Numbered from the stretch's first letter, positions 1-9,105 are shown. The stretch: 48,591 nucleotides of DNA from Parvibaculaceae bacterium (GCA_029209985.1 JARGNZ010000020.1:11140-59730); one strand, 5' to 3'. Program-made: numbers and translations. The notes: generated from the letters alone by a model not told the origin.

Positions 1-363
1 GATTGGGATTGGGAAGAGGCAGAGCTGCCGGTGCTGGCACGCGGGGTATTTGGAGCAAGGGGAGTGGGGCGCGTGTCAGAACGGGAAGGCGGTTTGCCCG
101 CGCTTGTTGGGGTTTGGGTAGGCTCGGGTTTGGCAAGGTCGGTGAGTGGTTTGGTCGGTTTCGTCCGCGATGACTTCTTGAACATAAGGTGTCCTGCTCT
201 TCTGAAAGATCGCAAACAGTGCTGTCATTTGCGTTGAACAAAAGTCACATTCTAATAAGGCAGAGCTTGGTTCGGATTGTGGCGAAATAACGGAAATTAC
301 AAAAATAATCCGTATACGCAACATTATGGAAAATAGATTTTCTCAAAAACAGAGAGCGCCCTA
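1..363. other. Left-edge stretch without a convincing gene
   Basis: Frame 1 on the plus strand is open from the first base to a TGA at 235-237 (79 codons). It could be the tail of a gene cut by the window edge, but the translation is low in complexity (many Gly, Val, Arg), shows no motif I recognise, and ends in a Cys-rich tail. The first 170 bases are strongly G-rich on the plus strand. Bases 238-363 turn AT-rich and lie just beyond the stop of the minus-strand tag gene. I see no clear terminator hairpin. Confidence 0.3.
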
Positions 364-936
364 TTAACGTGCAAGGGCCGCGCATTTTGCACGGGCAGGG
401 CAATCAACAAGATGGTCGTTGATCATGCCAACGGCCTGCGCAAAAGCATACACAATAGTAGGGCCGCAAAATTTGAACCCTTTCTTTTTGAGTGCCTTTG
501 AAAGTCCCGTCGACATGTCGTTGAAGGCTGGCACCTCGTCCATGCTGGCAAAGGAATTTTGCACAGGCGTGCCATCTACAAAGTCCCAAAGGAAAGACGA
601 AAAGCTCGCCTCCTTTTCCATAATCTCAAGATAAGCTTGGGCGTTGCCAATCGTCGCCTCAATTTTTCCTCGGTGACGAATGATCCCGGCATTTTGCAAC
701 AACTGTTCAACCTGCTTGTCGTCGTAGCGTGCAATAAGCTCCGGGTTAAATCCATCAAAGGCCGCGCGAAAGTTGTCGCGTTTTTTAAGAATGGTGATCC
801 AAGAAAGCCCGGCTTGAAATCCATCTAAAATAAGTTTTTCGAACAAAGCTTGATCGTCATATTCCGGCACGCCCCATTCGGTGTCGTGATAGGCAACATA
901 AAGGGGGTCTTCTCCAGGCCAAGGGCAACGCGGCAT
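364..936 (-). CDS. tag: DNA-3-methyladenine glycosylase I
   Basis: Base-excision repair enzyme that removes 3-methyladenine from alkylated DNA. The 190-residue protein aligns end to end with E. coli Tag as I recall it. The four zinc-snap ligands fall at the same numbers, Cys4, His17, His175 and Cys179, and the blocks QAGLSWITILKKR and AGIIRHRGKI are intact. Trp46 of the base pocket is kept, but the position of E. coli Glu38 holds Asp38, a conservative change. An upstream TTG at 951 would add five residues, but the AAGGAG there is the ribosome site for the ATG at 936, six bases away, so 936 is chosen. It lies 54 bases downstream of ygfZ on the same strand and is probably co-transcribed with it. 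Confidence 0.95.
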   Translation of the reverse strand: MPRCPWPGEDPLYVAYHDTEWGVPEYDDQALFEKLILDGFQAGLSWITILKKRDNFRAAFDGFNPELIARYDDKQVEQLLQNAGIIRHRGKIEATIGNAQAYLEIMEKEASFSSFLWDFVDGTPVQNSFASMDEVPAFNDMSTGLSKALKKKGFKFCGPTIVYAFAQAVGMINDHLVDCPARAKCAALAR

Positions 937-990
937 ATCATTCTCCTTCAAGAAGTAAGAACGTATGAGGAACGTCAGGCCTTGGCAAGA

Positions 991-1806
991 TTAAAGCGCT
1001 GCGGTCAACCAAGCAGCGGGGTCTGCGCTCACTTTATGTCCGTCCACCGTAAGCTCGCTGCCCAATGCATCCAGCTTCATGAGCGCCATGCCGGATGTGC
1101 CTTCATGGGCCACGATGTGACCAACCGTTCGCTCATTTGCGACAACGGCGGTGTCTTTTTCTATCGGCGTCTCTGGAAGGCCCACCAATCGCACAATCCG
1201 TTTGCGCACGGTTCCGCGCCGTTTGGTGCGCGAGGCGACTTCTTGCCCGACGAAACACCCTTTTTGAAAATCGATCGCGCCCAAAAAGTCAAAGTTCGCC
1301 TCAATCGGAAAACTCTTTTCGGGTGTAAGCTCGGTGCCCGATACGACGGAAAGCCCAAGCCGATGGCGGCGCCACGCCGCACTGCCCCCAGCATTTTCCA
1401 CGTCAATCGGTTCATCGGCACGCACCAAGGCACGGCCCCCCAGCGCCGCTAAGCGGGGATCAGCGGCAAAACCGTCAGGGGTGCCTGTGCTGGCCCACAC
1501 ATGAAAAGTCTTGCTGGCATCCCCCACGTTGACGTCTGCGCGCAATTTATAAAACAGCAAGCGGCGCGCAAAATTCATCAACTGGTCTTTAGCAACATCG
1601 AGATAAATCACATCGCCGCCATCCCACACGAAAAAATCAAAAAGGAATTTTCCCTGCGGTGTGAGAAGGGCGCTGTAAAGCGGTCCGTCTGGGGTGAGGG
1701 TGTCGATGTTTTGCGTAATCAACCCCTGCAAAAAGGAACGGGCTTCCGAGCCACTCAGCTCAAGGACGCCTCTATCTTCTAATTGAAATGACCGTACTTC
1801 ATTCAT
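991..1806 (-). CDS. ygfZ: YgfZ/GcvT-fold iron-sulfur cluster maintenance protein
   Basis: Folate-binding protein of the GcvT fold that helps repair or assemble certain Fe-S enzymes, such as MiaB, in the cytoplasm. The 271-residue product carries the family signature KGCFVGQE at residues 182-189, with the essential Cys184. The N-terminal block ending in SGSEARSFLQGLITQNI and the segment around LLTPQGKFLFDFF are typical of the folate-binding half. The start at 1806 is preceded by GGAGG and AGGTAGGTG sequences. It is first in a likely two-gene unit with tag. The adjacent plus-strand glycosyltransferase is divergent, leaving about 140 bases for promoters. Confidence 0.9.
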   Translation of the reverse strand: MNEVRSFQLEDRGVLELSGSEARSFLQGLITQNIDTLTPDGPLYSALLTPQGKFLFDFFVWDGGDVIYLDVAKDQLMNFARRLLFYKLRADVNVGDASKTFHVWASTGTPDGFAADPRLAALGGRALVRADEPIDVENAGGSAAWRRHRLGLSVVSGTELTPEKSFPIEANFDFLGAIDFQKGCFVGQEVASRTKRRGTVRKRIVRLVGLPETPIEKDTAVVANERTVGHIVAHEGTSGMALMKLDALGSELTVDGHKVSADPAAWLTAAL

Positions 1807-1949
1807 GGATTTATCACCTACCTAGACCTCCTAGATGGCAGTCCTTATGGGGCTTGTCTAGGGCTGTTCCGCGTTTTGGCAGAAAAGCCGGTCTGTTGGG
1901 CACGCTCTTTCCTTGGCAGAAACGAACTATCTCCTTATAAGAGGGGCTT

Positions 1950-2888
1950 ATGCGTATACTTTTCATCACCTCCACACGAATTGGCGATGCCATTCTCTCA
2001 TGCGGTCTTTTAGCGCATTTGATCGAGAACATGCCAAATCCGGAAATCACCGTCGCCTGCGGTCCGCTTGCAGCTCCTTTATTTGTAGACGCTCCTCATG
2101 TGGTTGACGTGCATGTGATGAAGAAGGGCAAATATGCCGCCCATTGGCGCGGGTTGCTCAAAAAGGCAATGCCACAAAAATGGGATTTGGTGGTGGACTT
2201 ACGCGGTTCAGCAACCGCTTACTTGCTGCGCACCAAAAAGCGGGCGGTTCTTAAAAGCGGGCATACCTTGCACCGGGTAGAGCATATCGCCAGCGTACTC
2301 AACTTAAACCCAGCCCCCGCCCCCAAGCTGTGGCCTTCGGCTGCAGCCCGCGCCCGCGCTCAACATCAAATCAAGGACGGCGAGAAGGTTCTGGCCCTTG
2401 GGCCGACAGCCAATTGGGCCAAAAAAATGTGGCCGCTGGAATATTATGTCGAGTTGGTGCAACAGTTGCGGGCACCCGGTGGTTTACTGGAAGACGCAAA
2501 AGTGATTATTGCGGCAGGTCCTGGTGAAGAAGACCAAATTGGCGCATTGCTCGACAGCGTGCCAGAAGACAAATTGGTCCGCCAAATTGGCGGCGACTTA
2601 TTAGACGTCTATGCCCTTTTTGAGCGTGCAAACCTCTATATTGGCAATGATTCTGGCCTAACGCACCTAGCCGCTGCCGCAAGCGCCCCGACAATTGGTC
2701 TGTTTGGGCCGACCCCAGACGACCTGTATAGTCCTTGGGGGGTGAACGCCAGCTCTTTGCGCGGCCCTCGGTCTTGTGCAGAAATTTTGGCGGATCCTGA
2801 ATTTGATCACCACGATGGGCGCTCAGCCATGTATGATCTCACCGTGGAGGCTGTTTTGACCGCCGCGCGTCAAAAGCTCAGTTCTTAG
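1950..2888 (+). CDS. Glycosyltransferase family 9 (heptosyltransferase-like)
   Basis: GT-B fold transferase of the GT9 family, which moves heptose or a related sugar from an ADP-sugar to the lipopolysaccharide core at the inner face of the membrane. In the 312-residue protein the N-terminal motif TSTRIGDAIL (residues 7-16) and the C-terminal nucleotide-sugar motif IGNDSGLTHLAAA (231-243) followed by GLFGPT are clear. A purine-rich AGAGGGG lies three bases before the ATG. The acceptor and sugar cannot be told from sequence, and no other LPS core genes lie nearby, so it may be a lone modifying transferase. It is followed after 57 bases by the dihydroorotase gene on the same strand. Confidence 0.85.
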   Translation: MRILFITSTRIGDAILSCGLLAHLIENMPNPEITVACGPLAAPLFVDAPHVVDVHVMKKGKYAAHWRGLLKKAMPQKWDLVVDLRGSATAYLLRTKKRAVLKSGHTLHRVEHIASVLNLNPAPAPKLWPSAAARARAQHQIKDGEKVLALGPTANWAKKMWPLEYYVELVQQLRAPGGLLEDAKVIIAAGPGEEDQIGALLDSVPEDKLVRQIGGDLLDVYALFERANLYIGNDSGLTHLAAAASAPTIGLFGPTPDDLYSPWGVNASSLRGPRSCAEILADPEFDHHDGRSAMYDLTVEAVLTAARQKLSS

Positions 2889-2945
2889 AACGCCGCTCAA
2901 CACCCGGCCCAGATTTATAAAGCTCATTACCGTAAGGATGACCCC

Positions 2946-4289
2946 ATGACCGCACCAATATACGACCTGATCTTTCAAGGCGGCACGCTCGTCAACCACG
3001 ATGGAGAAGGCAAGGGAGATGTTGCCATTCTCAATGGTGAGATTGCAGCGATCGGAGACCTTTCGACCGCACAAGCTGGCGAGATTGTGGATGTCACCGG
3101 CTTGCATATTTTACCCGGTGTCATCGATACGCAAGTGCACCTGCGCGAACCGGGCAATGAGCACAAGGAAGATCTGGAAACCGGTGGACGCGCAGCAGTC
3201 ATGGGCGGCGTGACCAGCGTGTTTGAAATGCCAAACACAAATCCATCGACCACAACCGTCGAAGCCTTGGCCGATAAAGTCGCGCGGGGCACCAACCGCA
3301 TGTATTGCGACTTTGCATTTTATGCAGGGGCTGCCACGTCCAACATAGAAATTTTGCCAGACTTGGAGCGCCAACCGGGCTGCTGTGGCATCAAAATGTT
3401 CATGGGATCGTCAACCGGTTCCCTGCTTGTGCCAGACGACGAAAATGTACGGCGTGTGTTATCTGCCGTCACCCGCCGGGTGGCGGTTCATTCAGAAGAT
3501 GAATTCCGGTTGCGCGAGCGACGCCCCTTAGCAGAGTTCGGCAACGTCGAAACCCATCCTGTGTGGCGCGATCATGAGGCAGCTATTTTGTGCACGGAGC
3601 GCGTGTTGAAAATCGCACGGGAAGTGGGTGCGCGTTTGCACGTGCTGCACATTTCAACCGCCGAAGAAATGCCCATCCTTGCCCGCAATAAAGACATTGC
3701 GACCGTAGAGGTGACGCCGCAACACCTCACGCTTGTCGCGCCAGACTGCTACCGCGAGCTGGGAACACTGGCGCAAATGAATCCGCCCATTCGCGATCAG
3801 CGCCATCAGGACGGCCTGTGGTGGGGACTGGGTCAAGGCATCGTAGACGTCATCGGCTCTGACCATGCGCCCCATACGTTTGAAGAAAAACAGCAGCCAT
3901 ACCCCAAGTCACCGTCGGGTTTCCCTGGTGTGCAAACCTTAGTGCCGGTCATGCTCAACCACGTGAACGAAGGCCGCCTCAGCTTGCAACGTTTTGTCGA
4001 TCTCACAAGCCACGGTCCAAAACGAGTGTTCAACTTGGAGAAAAAAGGGCGCATGGCTGTTGGCTATGACGCCGATTTGACCATCGTTGACATGAAAGCC
4101 GAACGCACCATTTCCAAAGATTGGATTGAGAGCAAATGTGGGTGGACGCCGTATGACGGCAAAAAGGTAAAAGGCTGGCAGATCGGCACAGTTGTGCGAG
4201 GCAAACGCGCCATGTGGGAAGACCAGCTTGCCGACGTCGCCACGGGTCAGCCCATGCGCTTTGAAGAAAATATTCGTCACCGCAAATAA
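2946..4289 (+). CDS. pyrC: Dihydroorotase-family amidohydrolase (PRK09060-like)
   Basis: Member of the amidohydrolase superfamily annotated as dihydroorotase, which closes carbamoyl-aspartate to dihydroorotate in pyrimidine synthesis. The 447-residue protein has the metal motif as DTQVHLREPG (61-70), so the first of the usual His-x-His pair is Gln63 and only His65 remains. Further ligand candidates are His182 (VHSED), His235 (LHISTAE) and Asp306 (GSDHAPH). Lys150 lies in the KMFMGSSTG segment. This Gln form is, as I recall, standard for one alphaproteobacterial and Bacteroidetes clade and does not by itself show inactivity. No pyrB lies nearby, so the role as the main PyrC is inferred; a hydantoinase-like role is an alternative. 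Confidence 0.8.
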   Translation: MTAPIYDLIFQGGTLVNHDGEGKGDVAILNGEIAAIGDLSTAQAGEIVDVTGLHILPGVIDTQVHLREPGNEHKEDLETGGRAAVMGGVTSVFEMPNTNPSTTTVEALADKVARGTNRMYCDFAFYAGAATSNIEILPDLERQPGCCGIKMFMGSSTGSLLVPDDENVRRVLSAVTRRVAVHSEDEFRLRERRPLAEFGNVETHPVWRDHEAAILCTERVLKIAREVGARLHVLHISTAEEMPILARNKDIATVEVTPQHLTLVAPDCYRELGTLAQMNPPIRDQRHQDGLWWGLGQGIVDVIGSDHAPHTFEEKQQPYPKSPSGFPGVQTLVPVMLNHVNEGRLSLQRFVDLTSHGPKRVFNLEKKGRMAVGYDADLTIVDMKAERTISKDWIESKCGWTPYDGKKVKGWQIGTVVRGKRAMWEDQLADVATGQPMRFEENIRHRK

Positions 4290-4343
4290 GCGTGTGGCAC
4301 CTTACAATAATTGATAACAAAACATGCAAGACAGGGAAATCAG

Positions 4344-5330
4344 ATGAGTGAAACATTCCGCGCCCTCATGGTGCAAAAGGGCGATAAAGCCCCCATCATT
4401 GAATTTAACGACTTAACTGAAAATGATTTGATGGAGGGCGATGTCACCGTTGCTATCTCTCACTCTACGGTAAACTATAAAGACGGTTTGGCCCTCACCG
4501 GCGCGGCACCGGTTGTGCGCCAGTGGCCACTCATTCCCGGCATTGATTTTGTGGGCACGGTGACAAAATCTGATAACGCTGATTTTGCGCCGGGTGATCA
4601 GGTTGTGTTGAACGGTTGGGGTGTGGGCGAAGCGCACTTCGGCGGATACGCTGAGCGCGCCCGTGTGAAAGGTGACTGGTTGGTGCCTTTGCCAGATGGG
4701 ATCACCCCCGCACATGCAATGGCCATCGGTACAGCAGGCTACACCGCCATGTTGTGTGTTTTAGCGCTAGAAAAAGCTGGTATCACACCAGATAAAGGCG
4801 ACATTCTTGTGACCGGTGCAGCCGGTGGCGTGGGCTCCGTTGCCATCGCGTTGCTGGCTAAGCTGGGCTACCGGGTTGTGGCCTCAACGGGGCGTGTCTC
4901 TGAAGAAGCCTATCTCAAGTCATTGGGGGCGGCTGAGATCATTGACCGCAACGAGCTATCAAGTCCCGGACGCCCGTTGGGTAAAGAGCGTTGGGCTGCG
5001 GCTGTTGATGCGGTTGGCTCCCATACTTTGGCAAACGTGCTGTCACAAATAAAATACGACGGTGTTGTGGCTGCGTGCGGCCTTGCTCAAGGGCCAGACC
5101 TGCCTGCATCTGTAATGCCATTCATCTTGCGTGGGGTCACCTTGAAAGGGGTTGATTCGGTCATGCTGCCGAAAGAGCGGCGCATCGAAGCATGGAATCG
5201 TTTAGCCAAAGACCTCGACTTTGCCAAGCTAGATGCAATGATTGTAAACGCGTCTTTGGATGAAGTGCCTGCCTTGGGCCAAAGCATTATTGAAGGAAAA
5301 GTACGCGGCAGAGTGGTTGTAACCCTCTAA
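4344..5330 (+). CDS. acuI: Acrylyl-CoA reductase (NADPH), AcuI/YhdH type
   Basis: Medium-chain dehydrogenase/reductase that reduces acryloyl-CoA to propionyl-CoA with NADPH. It detoxifies acryloyl-CoA arising from DMSP, 3-hydroxypropionate or related routes. The 328-residue protein matches AcuI/YhdH along its length: [10 protein letters not shown] (44-53), [10 protein letters not shown] (64-73), the GAAGGVG nucleotide loop (158-164), and the conserved [18 protein letters not shown] block near the end. An in-frame start at 4311 would add eleven residues, but GGGAA lies just before the ATG at 4344, which also matches the family start. A strong terminator follows at 5359-5393. No DMSP lyase gene is adjacent. 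Confidence 0.93.
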   Translation: MSETFRALMVQKGDKAPIIEFNDLTENDLMEGDVTVAISHSTVNYKDGLALTGAAPVVRQWPLIPGIDFVGTVTKSDNADFAPGDQVVLNGWGVGEAHFGGYAERARVKGDWLVPLPDGITPAHAMAIGTAGYTAMLCVLALEKAGITPDKGDILVTGAAGGVGSVAIALLAKLGYRVVASTGRVSEEAYLKSLGAAEIIDRNELSSPGRPLGKERWAAAVDAVGSHTLANVLSQIKYDGVVAACGLAQGPDLPASVMPFILRGVTLKGVDSVMLPKERRIEAWNRLAKDLDFAKLDAMIVNASLDEVPALGQSIIEGKVRGRVVVTL

Positions 5331-5358
5331 ATCGGTGTAAATGACCGCAAAACTTCTC

Positions 5359-5393
5359 AAAAGGCGCTCTGTGGATCAACAGGGCGCCTTTTT
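5359..5393 (+). terminator. Rho-independent terminator after acuI
   Basis: Arms 5359-5371 and 5380-5392 form a 13-bp stem (AAAAGGCGC pairing with GCGCCTTTT, then four more pairs including one G-U). The loop is eight bases and the run ends TTTTT. It separates acuI from the next gene. Confidence 0.9.
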
Positions 5394-5524
5394 GCGTTGG
5401 CTCCTATCCAAGGCGGCCTGATGTGGTGAATGTCAGTTACTTTCCCTAACGGCACTCTTCGGTGTAAACTCCCTTCGAAATTCGGGCAAAAGATCCGAAC
5501 AAAATTTAATGGAGAGGATACGAC

Positions 5525-7384
5525 ATGACTGGGGAGGTCTTACCGCCATTCAGATCGGCCAACTTTCGCCCGCGCAAAGTAGAGATTACCAAGCAGGACG
5601 ATGGATCGATTATTTTGCGAAACCCATATCCGCTCGACGAGCGTCCCGCCAACTTGATTGAACCATTGCGCAAGTGGGCCGACGAAAAGCCTGAGCAAAC
5701 ATGGCTAGCCATGCGCGGCGCACCTGTTGGCGACCAACGGTATGGAGATTGGCAACGAGTTTCCTATGCCCAAGCAAATGCAACGGTAAATGCCATTGCA
5801 CAGGCTTTGCTTGATCGGGGTTTGAACCAAGAAAACCCATTGATGATTTTGTCAGGCAATTCAATTGAACATGCCTTGATGACCTATGGCGCCATTCTGG
5901 CCAATGCGCCTGCTGTTCCGGTGTCGCCATCCTACAGCCTTATGAGCACGGATTTTGAGAAGCTGAAATATGCGGTGGACCTGATCAAGCCAAAGGCCAT
6001 CTTTGTGCAAGAGAGCGCACCGTATGAAAAAGCATTCGCAGCACTGGACCTAACAGGAATTGAAATCATCTCTGCTGATGGGCAGCGGGGCACGTCATAT
6101 GCCGATATTGTGGCAACCGCGCCCACTCAAGATGTGGAAGACGCCTACGAGCGCCAGCATGATGATTTGGTCGCAAAGTACCTCTTCACCTCTGGCTCTA
6201 CCGGCATGCCAAAAGCCGTTATCACAACCCAAAAAATGATGTGCGTGAATGCCATCATGGGGGCCTCCCTCACCGATAAGCCCGACGATGCACCGGTGAC
6301 AACATTGCTCAATTGGTTGCCATGGAACCACTGCTTTGGCGGCAATGCGATCTTGAACAACCTGTTGGTATCTGGTGGCACGCTTTACATCGATGGCGGG
6401 CGTCCTGTACCGGGGCAATTTGATGAAACCCTGGCCAACTTGGCGGAGATAACCCCAACCGCATATTCCAATGTGCCAGCAGCATACACAATGCTAGTGC
6501 CCGCATTAGAAGACAATCCCGCATTGGCGAAAAACTTTTTCACACAATTAAGCGGCTTGGCATATGGGGGGGCGGCATTGGCGCAAGACCTATATGACCG
6601 TTTGCAAAAAGTGGCGATTGCCGTCACAGGCGAGCGGATTGTGTTGTCGTCTGGTTACGGGGCAACCGAAACCGCGCCCACCATCATGAATGTGCATTGG
6701 GAAACCACGCGCATGGGCTTGCTCGGCTTGCCACTGCCGGGCATTGAGCTAAAACTCGCACCGGTTGGGCAAAAAATGGAAGTGCGCGTGAAAGGTGATT
6801 GCATCACCACGGGCTATTTCAAAAACCCTGAGAAGACAGCCGCCGCCTATGATGAAGACGGCTTCTATTGTCTTGGGGACGGCGCAAAATTTGTCGACCC
6901 AGAGCACCCCGAAGAAGGCCTCGTGTTTGATGGCCGTGTCGTGGAGGACTTCAAACTTTCCACAGGCACATGGGTCAGTGCAGGGCGTTTGCGCGTGCAA
7001 GCTGTTGAAGCATCAAATGGCGTGCTGAACGATGCGTTGGTGGCGGGGCTTGACAAAGCCTATGTCGCCATTTTGGGCTTTCCAAATTTGGCCATGTGTC
7101 AAAAAATTGCAGGTGAGAAATTGCCGATGGAAGAGCTTATTCGCCATCCCGGTGTGTTGGAACATCTTTCCGATGGCCTGCGTGCGCATAACTCAACTCA
7201 CCCAGGTTCGTCTACCCGTGTGGAAAGAGCGTTGCTGATGGTCGAGCCTGCGAGTGTTGATGGGGGAGAGCTGACAGATAAAGGCTATATAAATCAGTCA
7301 ACAGCCCTTGCTCGTCGCGCTGATTTAGTAGACAAGCTGTTCATGGACCCGCCCGGAAATGATGTGGCGGTTATGAAAAAATAA
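5525..7384 (+). CDS. fcs: Feruloyl-CoA synthase family acyl-CoA ligase
   Basis: ATP-dependent ligase that activates hydroxycinnamic acids such as ferulate or p-coumarate to CoA thioesters through an acyl-adenylate. The 619-residue protein shows the phosphate-binding loop FTSGSTGMPKAV (221-232), the adenylate motif GYGATE (376-381), and a modified hinge region FDGRVVEDFKLSTGTWVSAG (467-486) that marks the feruloyl-CoA synthase branch rather than fatty-acid ligases. An AGAGGA site lies just before the ATG. The usual partners (feruloyl-CoA hydratase/lyase and vanillin dehydrogenase) are not in the window, so the true aromatic acid is unknown. A LysE-type exporter follows after 18 bases and is probably co-transcribed. 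Confidence 0.85.
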   Translation: MTGEVLPPFRSANFRPRKVEITKQDDGSIILRNPYPLDERPANLIEPLRKWADEKPEQTWLAMRGAPVGDQRYGDWQRVSYAQANATVNAIAQALLDRGLNQENPLMILSGNSIEHALMTYGAILANAPAVPVSPSYSLMSTDFEKLKYAVDLIKPKAIFVQESAPYEKAFAALDLTGIEIISADGQRGTSYADIVATAPTQDVEDAYERQHDDLVAKYLFTSGSTGMPKAVITTQKMMCVNAIMGASLTDKPDDAPVTTLLNWLPWNHCFGGNAILNNLLVSGGTLYIDGGRPVPGQFDETLANLAEITPTAYSNVPAAYTMLVPALEDNPALAKNFFTQLSGLAYGGAALAQDLYDRLQKVAIAVTGERIVLSSGYGATETAPTIMNVHWETTRMGLLGLPLPGIELKLAPVGQKMEVRVKGDCITTGYFKNPEKTAAAYDEDGFYCLGDGAKFVDPEHPEEGLVFDGRVVEDFKLSTGTWVSAGRLRVQAVEASNGVLNDALVAGLDKAYVAILGFPNLAMCQKIAGEKLPMEELIRHPGVLEHLSDGLRAHNSTHPGSSTRVERALLMVEPASVDGGELTDKGYINQSTALARRADLVDKLFMDPPGNDVAVMKK

Positions 7385-7402
7385 AGACGGCGGACGTCGA
7401 GT

Positions 7403-8071
7403 ATGGATTTTCTGACGCTCCTTGTGAGCGGCATATTAGTTGGGATCGCAGTAGCTGCGCCTATTGGTCCAGTGAACTTAATCTGTATTCGACGTGCCCT
7501 CCGGTATGGTTGGCTCAACGGCTTTTTAGCTGGATTGGGCGCAGCCGCCGGTGATGGCATATTTGCCATCATCGCCGCCTTCAGTGTTACGGCGGCATTG
7601 GATTTCATGCAGTCAAACGAGGTGTGGCTTCAATCCATCGGGGGGCTATTCCTCATTGGAATGGGCGCCAAAACGTGGTTTAGCCACCCTCATTTGGTCG
7701 ACGGTGAACCACAGGATCCCACCGAAAGGGCGAAGGATCACGATCTTGAAGGTTTGCTTGCGGGGGTCACCTCAAGCTTTTTCCTAACCATCACAAATCC
7801 CGCCACCATGTTGGGCTTTGTGGCCATTTTCGGCTCAATTGCAGGTTTCACATTAGGCGGCACAGATTATGTGCGCGCCACCGAATTGGTCATTGCAGTC
7901 ATTTTAGGGTCTGCCTTGTGGTGGGCAGCTTTGACCTCATTTGTCGCCTATTTCCGGCGGTATATGAACGACCGCGCACTGGAAAGAATTAACCGTGGCT
8001 CAGCCATCCTCATTGCTTTGCTTGGGTTAGGCATCCTCATGAAGCTCATCTACATGTTTGCCACTCAATAG
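7403..8071 (+). CDS. LysE family translocator
   Basis: Small inner-membrane exporter of the LysE/RhtB superfamily, whose members expel amino acids and related small molecules. The 222-residue protein begins with the hallmark VAAPIGPVNLICIRRAL (about 17-33) and has about six hydrophobic segments, with an acidic and basic loop near residues 100-120 that separates the two halves. A second conserved element, SSFFLTITNPATMLGF, starts near residue 125. It sits 18 bases after the feruloyl-CoA synthase gene; a role in exporting an aromatic or amino compound handled by that enzyme is possible but only inferred from position. The ribosome site is weak. Confidence 0.85.
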   Translation: MDFLTLLVSGILVGIAVAAPIGPVNLICIRRALRYGWLNGFLAGLGAAAGDGIFAIIAAFSVTAALDFMQSNEVWLQSIGGLFLIGMGAKTWFSHPHLVDGEPQDPTERAKDHDLEGLLAGVTSSFFLTITNPATMLGFVAIFGSIAGFTLGGTDYVRATELVIAVILGSALWWAALTSFVAYFRRYMNDRALERINRGSAILIALLGLGILMKLIYMFATQ

Positions 8072-8079
8072 CAGCGTAC

Positions 8080-8093
8080 AATGGGCATGCCCA
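8080..8093. promoter_or_regulatory. Perfect 14-bp palindrome upstream of the ABM gene
   Basis: ATGGGCATGCCCAT reads the same on both strands and lies 8 bases after the LysE stop and 42 bases before the next start. It could be an operator or the base of an RNA hairpin. There is no T-run, so a terminator is unlikely. Confidence 0.35.
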
Positions 8094-8135
8094 TGCTAAG
8101 GGCGAAGCGGTTTTATTAGAAAGTAACGGCAAGAC

Positions 8136-8438
8136 ATGATCATTGTAATTGGAAAAATTGAAGTCGCTGCAGCAGAGGACATCTTGTCGATTGAGACCGT
8201 GCTCGCGGACAGAATGGGGCGCACACGCGCCGAGCCGGGCAATATTGAGTATAGCTTTGCAGTGGAAGTTTCAAACCCCACCATTATGCACGTGATTGAA
8301 AAATGGGAAGATCAAGCAGCGTTAGACCTGCATTTGACGCTGCAAGACCCGGAATTTTCAGCCGCACTGGCAAAGGCAAATGTCACAAGTGCGACTGTGC
8401 GCGGGTATGATGCAAGTGGTGAGCGTGCATTGCGCTAG
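8136..8438 (+). CDS. Antibiotic biosynthesis monooxygenase (ABM) domain protein
   Basis: Small ferredoxin-fold protein of 100 residues from the ABM/YgiN family. Members are cofactor-free oxygenases acting on quinones or aromatic substrates, heme-degrading enzymes, or proteins of unknown role. The pattern of an N-terminal strand with Ile-Val-Ile-Gly, a helix, RAEPGNIEYSF (residues 32-42), VIEKWEDQAALDLHL (53-67), and a final strand is typical of single-domain ABM proteins. It is convergent with the TetR gene, leaving four bases between the stops. The substrate cannot be told. Proximity to an aromatic-acid ligase may hint at quinone handling. Confidence 0.8.
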   Translation: MIIVIGKIEVAAAEDILSIETVLADRMGRTRAEPGNIEYSFAVEVSNPTIMHVIEKWEDQAALDLHLTLQDPEFSAALAKANVTSATVRGYDASGERALR

Positions 8439-8442
8439 CATG

Positions 8443-9057
8443 TTACGCACGCCCATGAGCTGGAGCGAGTAACATAGGGGTGGCAAGGCGTGAGAGTTTA
8501 GCCGCTGCTGCTTCTGGTGTTGGGAGCGGGGCAGCCCACGTTAAATAGCGGAACATGGAACGCATTGAGAGAGCCGCCAACGCTTCTGTCAGGTCGTGCG
8601 CATCAATATCTTGGCGAACACTATCTTCCTTTTGGCCAAGGGTAATCAGCTCCTTAATAACCCCAAGCTGCGCAGACTGAATAAACTCAGGCTTTGACAC
8701 CAGATAGGCCGATGGAATGTTTAGAAACATGATCCGTGCGACAGCAATATTTTCAAAATAAAATTTGAAAAATGCGTGACTGACTGCTTCCAATTTATCG
8801 CTGAGTGTCGTTGCTGTGTGTGCGGCATGGGCCAGAGCTAAATTGAGGCGTTTCATATCCGGCGATATTGCGGAGATAAGCAGCGCATTTTTATTGCCAA
8901 AATGTTTGTATATCGTTTTTGGTGTCACGCCTGCACGTGCGCAAATGTCTCGAATTCCAACATCTTGATAAAGAGAATCTGCGAATAGGCCGATAATAAT
9001 CAGCCGAATCTCCTCTTTTTTTTCGTCCGACAACTGCCTTTTGTCCGGCTCCTTCAT
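8443..9057 (-). CDS. TetR/AcrR family transcriptional regulator
   Basis: One-component repressor of 204 residues. The N-terminal helix-turn-helix is at about 33-54 (VGIRDICARAGVTPKTIYKHFGNK). The rest is an all-helical ligand and dimer domain with no close match I can name. The reading frame continues upstream to 9204, but AAGGA stands seven bases before the ATG at 9057, and the longer start would run into the divergent dioxygenase gene, so 9057 is preferred. A perfect palindrome in the shared promoter (9106-9122) is a likely operator. The natural targets are the divergent TauD-like and TPP genes. The inducer is unknown. Confidence 0.9.
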   Translation of the reverse strand: MKEPDKRQLSDEKKEEIRLIIIGLFADSLYQDVGIRDICARAGVTPKTIYKHFGNKNALLISAISPDMKRLNLALAHAAHTATTLSDKLEAVSHAFFKFYFENIAVARIMFLNIPSAYLVSKPEFIQSAQLGVIKELITLGQKEDSVRQDIDAHDLTEALAALSMRSMFRYLTWAAPLPTPEAAAAKLSRLATPMLLAPAHGRA

Positions 9058-9105
9058 GGGTTTTTCCTTGCTGCTTCCATAGGGGCAGGATAGCTTATAA
9101 AAAAA

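Noticed and set aside
850-1452. Plus-strand 200-codon open frame
   Set aside because: Antisense to ygfZ and tag, which carry clear family motifs; no motif of its own.
4344-5330. A DMSP gene cluster
   Set aside because: Only acuI is here; the other candidate genes lie over 20 kb away and belong to broad families, so it is kept as a hypothesis only.
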